The notes under the pieces: generated by a model
What the model saw: only the letters and a program-made list of their open reading frames with translations
Database searches by the model: none
What the model was told of the DNA's origin: nothing
Made by a program: the position numbers and the translations under genes
Origin: Gammaproteobacteria bacterium 13_2_20CM_66_19
GTDB taxonomy: Bacteria > Pseudomonadota > Gammaproteobacteria > Steroidobacterales > Steroidobacteraceae
NCBI GenBank assembly: GCA_001914695.1
Contig: MNCZ01000017.1
Location: forward strand, 1 to 60,668
Length of the DNA: 60,668 bases
Reading direction: 5' to 3'
Part shown: piece after piece, positions 15,957-25,179 of the stretch
Position numbering within the stretch: the stretch's first letter is position 1
Layout of the letters: every line of letters starts with the position of its first letter

Positions 15957-16991
15957 ATGAGCCGCTCGATACGGCCTTCGACGCCGGCAGATGCGGCGGC
16001 CATCGTCGCGCTGCTGGCGCAGGCAGGATTGCGTCCGCACACCGAGCCGGAGCACCTCGACTGGAAGTACTGGCGCCCGCGCAGCGACTGGCCGGGGCCC
16101 CGCTCCTTCGTGCTGACCGAGGGGACTGCGCCGATCGCTCACGCGGCCATCGTGCCCGGGGCGTGGAGCTCGGGCAGTCAACGCGCGAGCGTCTTTCATG
16201 CAATCGACTGGGCGGCGCGCCCGGGCGAGGCCGGGGCGGGAGCCACGCTCATGAAGGCGATCGGGTCCCAGGCTGGGGCTCTCATCGCGATCGGCGGCAG
16301 CGCCGACACGCTCGCCATTCTCCCCCATCTCGGTTTCCGCGCCGCCGGCGCCGCGGCGCTCTACGTGCGGACGCTGCGTCCGCTGCGACTCTTCGACGGC
16401 GCCGGGCGCGCCCCGTGGCGGGCGCTGCCCCGGTTCGTCCGGGGCGTGGCGGGGGTACTTGCGGCTCCCGCCCCGGCGGCGCCCGAGTGGCGGGTACGCC
16501 GCATCAGCGCCGAGGGTCTCGAGCAGATGGGCGGGGCGCTGCCGGTTTCGGGACACGGCACCACCGCGCTCGAGCGCAGCGCTGCGCTCTTCGCCCACTG
16601 GCTCGCCTGCCCGATCGCGCCGATGCGGCTTTATCTTCTGAAGCGTGCCGGTCGAGTGCGGGGATATTTCCTGCTCGCCTCGGCGCCAGCCCAGGTCCGC
16701 ATCGCGGACTGCTGGGTGGATTCGGAAGAGCCAGCCGACTGGCGCGCGCTGATCGCCTGCGCCGTCGCCGAAGCGAGACTCGACACGCAGGTCGCCGAGG
16801 TCGTCGGGTGGGCGAGTGATCCGTTGCACGCAGGCGCCTTCAAGGCGTGCGGATTCCTCGCGAGGGAGGCGACCCCCGTTCAGGTCCGGCCGTCGCGCGG
16901 GTCGGCGATGCCGCCAGGGACGCTTCGCGTACAGATGCTGGATAACGACGCCGCGTATCTCCATCGAGGCCGGAACGAGTTCTGGACGTGA
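15957..16991 (+). CDS. GNAT-type N-acyltransferase, tandem-domain form
   Basis: Protein of 344 residues with an N-terminal GNAT-like domain (IRPSTPADAAAIVALL, then HLDWKYW, and an acetyl-CoA loop region around AGAGATLMKAI) and a second GNAT-like half ending in the characteristic VQMLDNDAAYL...FWT tail. Similar two-lobed proteins are common near exopolysaccharide or exosortase loci of proteobacteria; I know of no assigned substrate. It is the last gene of the rightward run that starts at the flavoprotein gene and lies 123 bp before a PrsR-like regulator. Identification rests on fold-level motifs, so a specific acyl acceptor should not be assumed. Confidence 0.65.
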   Translation: MSRSIRPSTPADAAAIVALLAQAGLRPHTEPEHLDWKYWRPRSDWPGPRSFVLTEGTAPIAHAAIVPGAWSSGSQRASVFHAIDWAARPGEAGAGATLMKAIGSQAGALIAIGGSADTLAILPHLGFRAAGAAALYVRTLRPLRLFDGAGRAPWRALPRFVRGVAGVLAAPAPAAPEWRVRRISAEGLEQMGGALPVSGHGTTALERSAALFAHWLACPIAPMRLYLLKRAGRVRGYFLLASAPAQVRIADCWVDSEEPADWRALIACAVAEARLDTQVAEVVGWASDPLHAGAFKACGFLAREATPVQVRPSRGSAMPPGTLRVQMLDNDAAYLHRGRNEFWT

Positions 16992-17048
16992 CGCGGCCGG
17001 TCTCGAGCCGCAACTGTGAGGTCTATTCACAGCTCGGGTCAGGCTTCG

Positions 17049-17068
17049 CTTTACACTCTAGTGTAAAG
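17049..17068. promoter_or_regulatory. Perfect 9+2+9 palindrome upstream of the PrsR-like gene
   Basis: Arms CTTTACACT and AGTGTAAAG are exactly complementary around a CT centre. The site is 46 bp before the start of the sigma54-dependent regulator and inside the 123-bp gap after the GNAT gene. A site this symmetrical in such G+C-rich DNA is probably an operator, either for autoregulation by the downstream gene or for another dimeric repressor. I found no convincing -24/-12 promoter next to it. Confidence 0.6.
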
Positions 17069-17114
17069 TCCGGCCCGGTCGGTTTCGGGTTCTGCTCGGC
17101 AAGGGGGCGCGTTG

Positions 17115-18569
17115 ATGTCCATCGCGATGCAGCGTCGGAAGCTCCTGATCCTCGAGAACGATCGCGCGCTGAGACGCGATCTCGAGGCGGTGTTCTCCGA
17201 TCTCGACGTGAACGGATGCGAAACCTCCGAGGCGCTCGCCGCCGTGCGGCGCACCGAGCCCGACGCCGTGCTGTTCGACCTCGGCACCGCGCGCGAGCCG
17301 GCGGTGGCCGCGCAGAGCCTGGAGCTGCTGCGCCAGATCCTCAACATCAGCCCGGACACCAAGATCATCGCGATGACCGAGCACGATGCGCGCGAGCTCG
17401 CGGTGGCCGCGGTGGGGCTCGGCGCGACCGATTTCTATCACAAGCCGCTCGATGCCGGGGTGCTGTCGATCGTGGTGCGGCGGGCGCTGCGCATCCGTGA
17501 GCTCGAGGAGGAGAACTGGCGGCTGCGCGAGCGCACCGGGGCGATGGCCCTCGAGGGCATCCTCGGGGTCAGCGACTCGATGCGGAGCCTGTGCCGCGCG
17601 GTCGAGAAGGTCGCCCCGACGAGCGCGTCGGTGCTGTTGCTCGGGGACAGCGGCACCGGCAAGGAGCTCCTGGCCCGCGCGCTGCACCGCCTCTCGGGCC
17701 GTTCACACAAGCCCTTCGTCGCCATCAACTGCGCGGCGATTCCCGAGACGCTCCTCGAGAGCGAGCTCTTTGGATACGAGAAGGGCGCCTTCACCGGCGC
17801 CGCGAAGCGCACCGCCGGAAAGCTCGAATCGGCCGAGGGCGGCACGGTGTTTCTCGATGAGATCGGCGAGATGCCCCCGTCGCTCCAGGCGAAGCTGCTG
17901 CGGGTGGTTCAGGAGCGCACGGTGGAGCGCGTCGGCGGACGCGTGCCGGTGTCCCTGGATTTTCGTCTCGTGTGTGCGACCAACCGCAACCTCGACACCC
18001 TGATCGGCAACGGGAGCTTTCGCGATGACCTCTTCTATCGCATCAGCGAGGTGAGCATCCGCGTGCCCCCGCTGCGCGATCGCCAGGGCGACAGTCTCCT
18101 GCTCGCCCAGTTCCTGCTGCAGCAGCACTCGGAGCGTTTTGGCAAGCCGACGCGGGGCCTGGCGCCCGATGCCATCCGCGCGATCCAGGCCTATCGCTGG
18201 CCGGGGAACGTCCGCGAGCTCGAGAATCGCATCAAGGGCGCGGTCATCATGGCCGAGGGCGCCGTGGTGACCGCGAGCGATATGGGGCTCGAGGATCCGG
18301 GTGACGACCCCGAGTACCTCAATCTGCGCACGGCGCGGCAACGCGCCGAGGCGCAGGCGGTACGCCAGTCGCTCGCGGTGGCCAAGGGGAACCTTTCGCG
18401 CGCGGCGGAGCTTCTCGGAGTCACCCGGCCGACGCTCTATGACCTGCTCGGCAAGCACGGAATCGACGCCGCGCAGTTCGGGCGGCATGCGACGCAGGCT
18501 CCGGAAGCCGCGACAGCCACCGTGGAAGCCGCGGCACCGCCCGGTGACATTGCCGGCGGCGGAGAGTAG
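17115..18569 (+). CDS. prsR: PrsR-type sigma54-dependent response regulator (PEP-CTERM/EPS associated)
   Basis: NtrC-class regulator of 484 residues: receiver with phospho-acceptor Asp in AVLFDLG and switch Lys in FYHKPLDA; AAA+ domain with Walker A GDSGTGKE, the sigma54-contact loop ESELFGYEKGAFTGA and Walker B GGTVFLDEIGE; C-terminal Fis-type helix-turn-helix (NLSRAAELLGVTRPTLYDLL). The receiver wording (LNISPDTKIIAMTEHD, AVGLGATDFYHKP, IRELEEENWRL) matches the PEP-CTERM-system regulators called PrsR. The expected kinase PrsK is not in this window; EpsA/EpsL-type genes occur about 39 kb away. I start it at ATG 17115, 7 bp after AAGGGGG, not at TTG 17112. Confidence 0.82.
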   Translation: MSIAMQRRKLLILENDRALRRDLEAVFSDLDVNGCETSEALAAVRRTEPDAVLFDLGTAREPAVAAQSLELLRQILNISPDTKIIAMTEHDARELAVAAVGLGATDFYHKPLDAGVLSIVVRRALRIRELEEENWRLRERTGAMALEGILGVSDSMRSLCRAVEKVAPTSASVLLLGDSGTGKELLARALHRLSGRSHKPFVAINCAAIPETLLESELFGYEKGAFTGAAKRTAGKLESAEGGTVFLDEIGEMPPSLQAKLLRVVQERTVERVGGRVPVSLDFRLVCATNRNLDTLIGNGSFRDDLFYRISEVSIRVPPLRDRQGDSLLLAQFLLQQHSERFGKPTRGLAPDAIRAIQAYRWPGNVRELENRIKGAVIMAEGAVVTASDMGLEDPGDDPEYLNLRTARQRAEAQAVRQSLAVAKGNLSRAAELLGVTRPTLYDLLGKHGIDAAQFGRHATQAPEAATATVEAAAPPGDIAGGGE

Positions 18570-18570
18570 C

Positions 18571-18736
18571 CCGGGGTCCCCGCGAAATTGCGCGTCTTGC
18601 CCGATGGCCGGACACTCGCCGGTCCCGGCAAGCGCAATTTCGTGGGGTGGTTACCGGGGTCCCCGCGAAATTGCGCGTCTTGCCCGATGGCCGGACACTC
18701 GCCGGTCCCGGCAAGCGCAATTTCGTGGGGTGGTTA
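18571..18736 (+). repeat. Perfect tandem duplication of an 83-bp hairpin element
   Basis: Units 18571-18653 and 18654-18736 are identical over all 83 bp. Each contains arms CCCCGCGAAATTGCGC and GCGCAATTTCGTGGGG (full pairing with one G-T wobble) enclosing 38 nt starting GTCTTGCCCGATGG, and is preceded by GGGGT, so GGGG could alternatively pair with the adjacent CCCC. The pair fills the gap between two convergent regulator genes, beginning 2 bp after the stop codon of the prsR-like gene. It belongs to the same family as 14424-14497. Confidence 0.92.
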
Positions 18737-18754
18737 GCGGGCGCCCCAGCGCGC

Positions 18755-20127
<1,373 letters not shown>

Positions 20128-20131
<4 letters not shown>

Positions 20132-20817
20132 CGTCCCGTGCTCCCTGGTTTGCGCTCGTTCAGCGAGCGCTCGATGTTGGCAATGGCGTCGAGCTTGGCG
20201 CGCGCCTCCTCGAGCTCCCGGCGCAGCCGGGCGTTCTCGTCCAACTCGGCCTGGAGGCGGTGGTTGGCGTTGGCCATGCGCTGCTGATCGGCCCGCACTG
20301 CATCGTTCTGCAGCCTGCGGTTTTCCGACTCCAGCGTCAAATGGTCGTCGATTAGCGATAGCTCGAGAAAGGTGAGGGCCCGCTCGACGGGCAACAGCAT
20401 CTCCGGGTTGGCCATCAGCTCGCGCAGCAGCCCCTGGGCCCTCGGGAGGTCCGCCACGGGGTGCCCCGGGGTGCCGAGAATCAGCGCCAGTTTCAGCTCC
20501 CGGCTCGGGGTCGGCGCCACGTCGTAATCGCGCTGCGCGTTGGCCACGATCTCGGCCTGCTGCGAGGGGGTGCCCTGGACCAGCTTCTGGAGCAGCAGCA
20601 GATATTCACCCAACACGGTGGAGCCCGCCGAGGCGGTCTTGATCACCGGCGACGGCGTAGGCGCGCGCTGCCCGAGGCCGAGACTGCTGCAGCCGGCGCC
20701 GATGAGCACCGCCGCGGCCGCGAGCGCCCCCCCGGTGGCGCCGCGCCGCGCGCACGGGCGTCCCCGGGGCGCCGCGGTCCGGTTTCTCAGCAGCACCTCA
20801 GTCCTTTCAGGCAGCAT
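20128..20817 (-). CDS. qseG: QseG/YfhG-like lipoprotein
   Basis: Predicted lipoprotein of 229 residues encoded between the GlrK-like kinase and GlrR-like regulator, the conserved position of qseG. The lipobox is in LIGAGCSS, so the mature protein begins near residue 43 with Ser at +2, which favours outer-membrane sorting. After a helical middle part (LLQKLVQGTPSQQAEIV), the C-terminus is a long coiled coil (about 155-215, ENRRLQNDAVRADQQRM and LDENARLRRELEEARAKL). In E. coli the protein binds the kinase periplasmic domain. The start at ATG 20817 overlaps the kinase gene by 11 bp; a start 21 bp earlier is possible. Confidence 0.78.
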
Positions 20818-22312
20818 GGGCGCGCGCCTTCGCCTCACTCTTCACGGGCCGATCACCGCTCGTCGGACGATCCCCGCTCGTCACCCGGATCGGCATGATG
20901 ATGCGGAAATGCGCGCCGGCGAACTCGCCATCGACGATCTGCACGGTGCCGCCGTGCGCGGCCACGAACTCGAGGACCACCGACAGTCCGATTCCCGTGC
21001 CCTTCACCGCCGTGCCGCGCGCCGCGCGCCCGGTGTAGAACGCCTCGAACACGTGCTCGCGATCCTCGCGGGGGATCCCAGGGCCGCTGTCGGCGACATC
21101 CAGCACCAGCTGGGCGCCGGCGGCCCGCGCGCGCAGGTGGATGGTACCGCCCTTGGGCGAGTACTTGACGGCGTTCGACACCAGGTTCTCGAGGATCAGG
21201 CGAATCTTGCCGCGATCGGCGACGAGCGTCACGTCCTCGACGCGCACGTCGAGGCGCACCCTTTGCGACAACAAAGTGAGCTGCTGGTTCTCCAGAACCT
21301 GCTTCACGAGCGGCCGGAGGCGAAACTCGGTGGCCTCGAGGCCGACGCTGGAGGTCTGCCAGGCGCTGAAGGAGAGGAGGTTCTCGATCATGCGCTGCAG
21401 CTTGATGCCGTTCTCGCGCAGGATGGCGGTCACCTCGCGCTGGTTGGAATCGAGCTCTCCCACGGCCCCGTCCATCAGGAGCTCCGTGCCCTCGCGGATA
21501 TTCGCGAGCGGGGTCTTCAGCTCATGCGATATGTGCCGGAGGAACCGATTGCGCTCGTGCGCCAGATCGAGCAGACGCTGCCGCAGCCACTCGAGCTGGC
21601 CGCCGAGGCGCTCGAGGTCGTGGGGGCCCGCCACCGCGATCGGGTTGGTGAAGGCGCCCTGGCCGAGCTCGCTGATGGCGCGGTCGAGCTGGCGCAGCGG
21701 CCGGCCGACGCCGAGGGTGAGGACGAAGACGGCGACGAGCGCGAGCGGCAGGAGAGGCGCCGTCTGCCACAGGAGGCGATTGCGCGCGTGGAGCGTCCGC
21801 GCTTCGAGTGCCGCCACCTCGCTGTCGACCTGGGCATTGCTCTGCTGGGCGACCCGCCCGACGAGCGCCGACAGCTCGGCGAAACGGCTCGAAAGATCGG
21901 AGGTCGCCGCGGCGCCGCTGCTCGGCGGAGTGCTCATGACGGTGAAGCGGATATTCCGCTGCAGCTCTCCGAGCTGCTCGAGCGTCTGTGCCGTGTCGGT
22001 GGCGGCGTGCAGGCGCAGCTGCTCGCGCGTCGCGCTCAAGAGCTCATCCTGCGTGCGGTAAAGGTCGAGGAGGTTGGATTGTCCGAGCACCTGGTACAGG
22101 CGCGCCGTGCGCTCGAGGGAAGCCATCTGGCCGAACAGCTGCTGGCTGGCGCGCGCGCCCGCGACGCCCTGGATCACGATCTTCTGGCCCCGGTCCGCCA
22201 GATCACGGATCTGGAGCACCGCGGTCAGGATGGCGATCAAGAGCGGTACGGCGATGAGCGCCAGCCCGACCAGCATCAGGCCGCTCAATGACTTGGGGCG
22301 CCACCACCGCAT
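20807..22312 (-). CDS. glrK: GlrK/QseE-like sensor histidine kinase
   Basis: Membrane sensor kinase of 501 residues. Transmembrane helices at about 11-33 and 188-207 frame a helical periplasmic domain of about 155 residues; HAMP follows (VGRPLRQLDRAISELG). The phospho-acceptor His is in FLRHISHELKTPLANIREG and the ATPase domain contains ENLVSNAVKYSPKGG, DSGPGIP and KGTGIGLSV. Gene order kinase, lipoprotein, regulator is that of the glrK-qseG-glrR operon, which supports the name. The C-terminus has a short direct repeat (TSGDRP twice). The 89-bp gap upstream, after galE on the same strand, presumably carries the operon promoter. Confidence 0.88.
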   Translation of the reverse strand: MRWWRPKSLSGLMLVGLALIAVPLLIAILTAVLQIRDLADRGQKIVIQGVAGARASQQLFGQMASLERTARLYQVLGQSNLLDLYRTQDELLSATREQLRLHAATDTAQTLEQLGELQRNIRFTVMSTPPSSGAAATSDLSSRFAELSALVGRVAQQSNAQVDSEVAALEARTLHARNRLLWQTAPLLPLALVAVFVLTLGVGRPLRQLDRAISELGQGAFTNPIAVAGPHDLERLGGQLEWLRQRLLDLAHERNRFLRHISHELKTPLANIREGTELLMDGAVGELDSNQREVTAILRENGIKLQRMIENLLSFSAWQTSSVGLEATEFRLRPLVKQVLENQQLTLLSQRVRLDVRVEDVTLVADRGKIRLILENLVSNAVKYSPKGGTIHLRARAAGAQLVLDVADSGPGIPREDREHVFEAFYTGRAARGTAVKGTGIGLSVVLEFVAAHGGTVQIVDGEFAGAHFRIIMPIRVTSGDRPTSGDRPVKSEAKARAHAA

Positions 22313-22401
22313 GGGAGGTCATTTTACCGGGGGCGCGCGAGCTAAGCGTCTTGGATTGGCCACGCCGGGCGGCGGCCTTTCGGACGGTGGGCGGGACGCG
22401 C

Positions 22402-23394
22402 TCACCAGGGGTTGCGCAGCAGCCGCTCCTCCCACGCGAGCCCGGTGCGGACGATGGTATCGAGATCGTTGAGGCGCGGCTTCCAGCGAAGCTCCCGGCG
22501 GATGCGCTCGGCGCGGGCTACGAGCGCCGGCGGATCTCCGGGGCGGCGCGGCTCCTCGCGCACCTTGAGGGGCTTGCCCGACACCCGCTCGACGCTGGCG
22601 AGAACCTGCCGCACGCTGTAACCGTGTCCGTAGCCGACGTTCAGCGTGGTCGAGCCGCCCCCCGCGCGCAGGTACTGGAGGGCGTCGAGGTGCGCGGCCG
22701 CCAGATCCTCGACGTGAATGTAGTCGCGGACGCCCGTGCCATCGGGCGTCGGATAGTCGGTGCCGAAGATCGCGACCTCGGCTCGCTTGCCGACCGCCGC
22801 CTCGCAGGCGACCTTGATGAGCAGCGTCGCATTCGGGGTCGCCTGGCCGATGCGGCCGCCGGAATCCGAGCCCGCCACGTTGAAGTAGCGCAGCGACACG
22901 TAGCGAAGCGGCGAGGCTTCGGCCACGGCCGCGAGCATCCACTCCGACATGAGCTTGGAGGAGCCGTAGGGATTGATGGGCGAGGTCGGGGTGTCCTCGG
23001 CGGCCACGCCTGCGGCCGGGATGCCGTAGACCGCCGCGGTGGAGGAAAACACGAAGTGCCGCACCTCGCCCTCGAGGCAGCACTGAAGGAGCGAGCGGGT
23101 CGCGCAGGTGTTGTTGAGATAGTACTTGAGCGGATCGCCCACCGACTCCGGCACGACGGTGCAGGCGGCGAAATGCATCACCGTGTCGACGCCATGCGCG
23201 TCGAGCGCGGCGCGCACGGTGTCGCGGTCGCCGACGTTGCCGACCACGAGCGGTACATCGAGCACCGCTTGCCTGAACCCGCGCGAGAGATCGTCGAGAG
23301 CCACCACCCGCTCGGCGCGCGCGCGCAGCTGCAACGCCACGTGACTGCCGATGTAGCCTGCGCCGCCGGTGATTAATATGGCGCCGTGCTTCAT
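22402..23394 (-). CDS. galE: UDP-glucose 4-epimerase
   Basis: NAD-dependent epimerase of 330 residues that interconverts UDP-glucose and UDP-galactose, supplying sugar nucleotides for the polysaccharide genes elsewhere in the window. The cofactor loop is TGGAGYIGSH; other landmarks are HFAACTVVPESV, the Ser in FSSTAAVYG, the Tyr-Lys pair in PYGSSKLMSE and the substrate loop LRYFNVAGSD. The length is normal for GalE. ATG 23394 is used; a longer frame upstream lies in the divergent srkA gene. Only 9 bp separate this start from that of srkA, so promoters of the two must overlap each other's coding regions. Confidence 0.92.
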   Translation of the reverse strand: MKHGAILITGGAGYIGSHVALQLRARAERVVALDDLSRGFRQAVLDVPLVVGNVGDRDTVRAALDAHGVDTVMHFAACTVVPESVGDPLKYYLNNTCATRSLLQCCLEGEVRHFVFSSTAAVYGIPAAGVAAEDTPTSPINPYGSSKLMSEWMLAAVAEASPLRYVSLRYFNVAGSDSGGRIGQATPNATLLIKVACEAAVGKRAEVAIFGTDYPTPDGTGVRDYIHVEDLAAAHLDALQYLRAGGGSTTLNVGYGHGYSVRQVLASVERVSGKPLKVREEPRRPGDPPALVARAERIRRELRWKPRLNDLDTIVRTGLAWEERLLRNPW

Positions 23395-23403
23395 GAGGGA
23401 GCG

Positions 23404-24402
23404 ATGATAAACAAAACCCGCGGCAGCGACCTGCAGCCTTTCTCCGGGCTGACACCCGAGGTGGTGCTCGATGCCGCCGCCGCGTTCGGGCTCGCGCCGG
23501 ACGGGCGGCTGTTCGCCCTCAACAGCTACGAGAACCGCGTCTACCAGCTCGGCGCCGGCGAGGGGCAGCTGGTGCTCAAGTTCTATCGGCCGCGCCGCTG
23601 GACGGATGCGCAGATCGTCGAGGAGCATCAATTCACCGCCGAGCTCGCGGCCGCCGAGCTCGCCGTGGCGGCGCCGCTCGCGATCGGCGGGGAGACGCTG
23701 CTGCGCTATCACGAATTTCGATTTGCGGCCTTCCCGTGGATGCGCGGTCGCTCGCCCGAGCTCGATGCGCCCGAGGCGCGGCAGATCCTCGGCCGCAGCG
23801 TCGCGCGGCTTCACCAGGTCGGCGCCGTGCAGCCCTTCGCGGCGCGACCGCGTATCGGCATCGAGCGGCTCGGGTGGGAGGCGCGCTCACAGGTGCTCGC
23901 GAGCGAGCTGCTGCCGGATGCGTTGCGCGAACGCTATGTGACCGTGAGCGGCGCGCTGCTCGAGCGCGTGAGCGAAGCGTTCACCGCCGCGGCGGGCGTG
24001 CGCGAGATCCGCCTGCACGGCGATTGCCACCTCGGGAACCTGCTCTGGAACGAGCACGGGCCGGTGTTCGTCGACCTGGATGATTGCGCGAGCGGTGTGC
24101 GGGCGCAGGACCTGTGGATGATGCTGGCGGGCTCGCCCGCCGAGCAGCAGCGCCAGTGGGGCGAGCTGCTCGAGGGCTACCGCCAGTTTGCCGACTTCGA
24201 TTTCGCCGAGGTGCGCCTCATCGAGCCCCTGCGGGCCCTGCGTATGCTCCACCATGCTGCGTGGGTGGCGCACCGGTGGCGCGATCCGGCCTTTCCGCGC
24301 GCCTTCCCGTGGGCAGCCGAGCCGCGCTACTGGGAGGGGTACCTGCAGGATCTGCTCGAGCAGATCGCCGTCATCGACGAGCCCCCGCTGCTGCGCCAGT
24401 AG
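23404..24402 (+). CDS. srkA: Stress response kinase A (SrkA/RdoA/YihE family)
   Basis: Aminoglycoside-phosphotransferase-fold Ser/Thr kinase of 332 residues. The N-lobe includes NSYENRVYQLG and the ATP-binding Lys in VLKFYRP; the catalytic loop is LHGDCHLGNLLW and the metal-binding Asp is in VFVDLDDCASG. C-terminal wording EPLRALRMLHHAAWVAHRWRD is diagnostic of SrkA, which in E. coli is part of the Cpx stress regulon; a Cpx pair lies at the left end of this window. I start at ATG 23404 (MINKTRG); an in-frame ATG 18 bp earlier lies within the galE start region. Confidence 0.9.
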   Translation: MINKTRGSDLQPFSGLTPEVVLDAAAAFGLAPDGRLFALNSYENRVYQLGAGEGQLVLKFYRPRRWTDAQIVEEHQFTAELAAAELAVAAPLAIGGETLLRYHEFRFAAFPWMRGRSPELDAPEARQILGRSVARLHQVGAVQPFAARPRIGIERLGWEARSQVLASELLPDALRERYVTVSGALLERVSEAFTAAAGVREIRLHGDCHLGNLLWNEHGPVFVDLDDCASGVRAQDLWMMLAGSPAEQQRQWGELLEGYRQFADFDFAEVRLIEPLRALRMLHHAAWVAHRWRDPAFPRAFPWAAEPRYWEGYLQDLLEQIAVIDEPPLLRQ

Positions 24403-24512
24403 GGACGGCGGAGTCGATCGTCGACGTGCGCACGGGCAGGCAGACGCGCTATTGTCCGGCAGGGCGCGCCCGGGGTAGGGGAGCGGGACCCGCGAAGTCT
24501 GAAGACACCGCC

Positions 24513-25094
24513 ATGCGACCGTTCGCGAGAAGTAGAAGACTGCGGTGCAGCGCCGCGGCGCTCGGCGCCGTGGCGATCCTCGGCGCGTGCAGCTCGGGCG
24601 AGACGCCGGGTGCGGCCGCCTCCGCCGCCCGCCCCAGCCAGGCCGCCCAGCGCAAGAGCCTGCCGTCGAATGTCCTGTCGCCCGACATGGTGAGCGCGGT
24701 GAGCGCCGGAGGCACCGGGGCGCCGGCGGTACAGGTGAAATTCGAGCTGCGCCAGCGCCCGGGTGTCGCGCAACCGGTCGACATCGACCTCGCGATCGTG
24801 CCCGCCTCCGGCGCCCTCGACCGGGTCTCCGGCAAGGTCGAGGTCGGGGACGGGCTCGAGCTCGTCGCCGGCGGCGAGATCCCGCCCACCGAGCGCCCCG
24901 TGGAGGGCGTTCCGATCCTCCACAGCATCAAGGTCCTGCCAAAGAAGGACGGGATCTTCACGGTCAGCGCCGTCCTCGGTGTGGATGCCGCCGGCGAATC
25001 CTCGAGTCAGACCTTCTCGATACCGGTCATCGTGGGGGCGGGTCTCCCCGAGCAGCCGGCCAAGCCCGCCGCGAAGCGCTCCACCGCCCGTTAG
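24513..25094 (+). CDS. Lipoprotein of unknown function
   Basis: Predicted lipoprotein of 193 residues. The signal sequence starts MRPFARSRRLR and ends in a lipobox ILGAC, with Ser following the Cys (outer-membrane type). After an Ala/Ser/Pro-rich linker (about 30-55) there is a beta-rich domain (VQVKFELRQRP, VDIDLAIVP, GKVEVGDGLEL, GIFTVSAVLGVD) suggestive of an immunoglobulin-like or FixG-like sandwich, and a Pro/Ala/Lys tail. I do not recognise a named family. It stands alone between srkA and the large GGDEF/EAL gene, 110 bp after the former and 85 bp before the latter. Confidence 0.72.
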   Translation: MRPFARSRRLRCSAAALGAVAILGACSSGETPGAAASAARPSQAAQRKSLPSNVLSPDMVSAVSAGGTGAPAVQVKFELRQRPGVAQPVDIDLAIVPASGALDRVSGKVEVGDGLELVAGGEIPPTERPVEGVPILHSIKVLPKKDGIFTVSAVLGVDAAGESSSQTFSIPVIVGAGLPEQPAKPAAKRSTAR

Positions 25095-25179
25095 GGCTGC
25101 GCGAGAGAACCGGGAGGGGCTTCACGGGGAAGTCGCCAACGCCCTCGTATGATGGTCCTCGGGTTCTGTCTCTTGCGTT

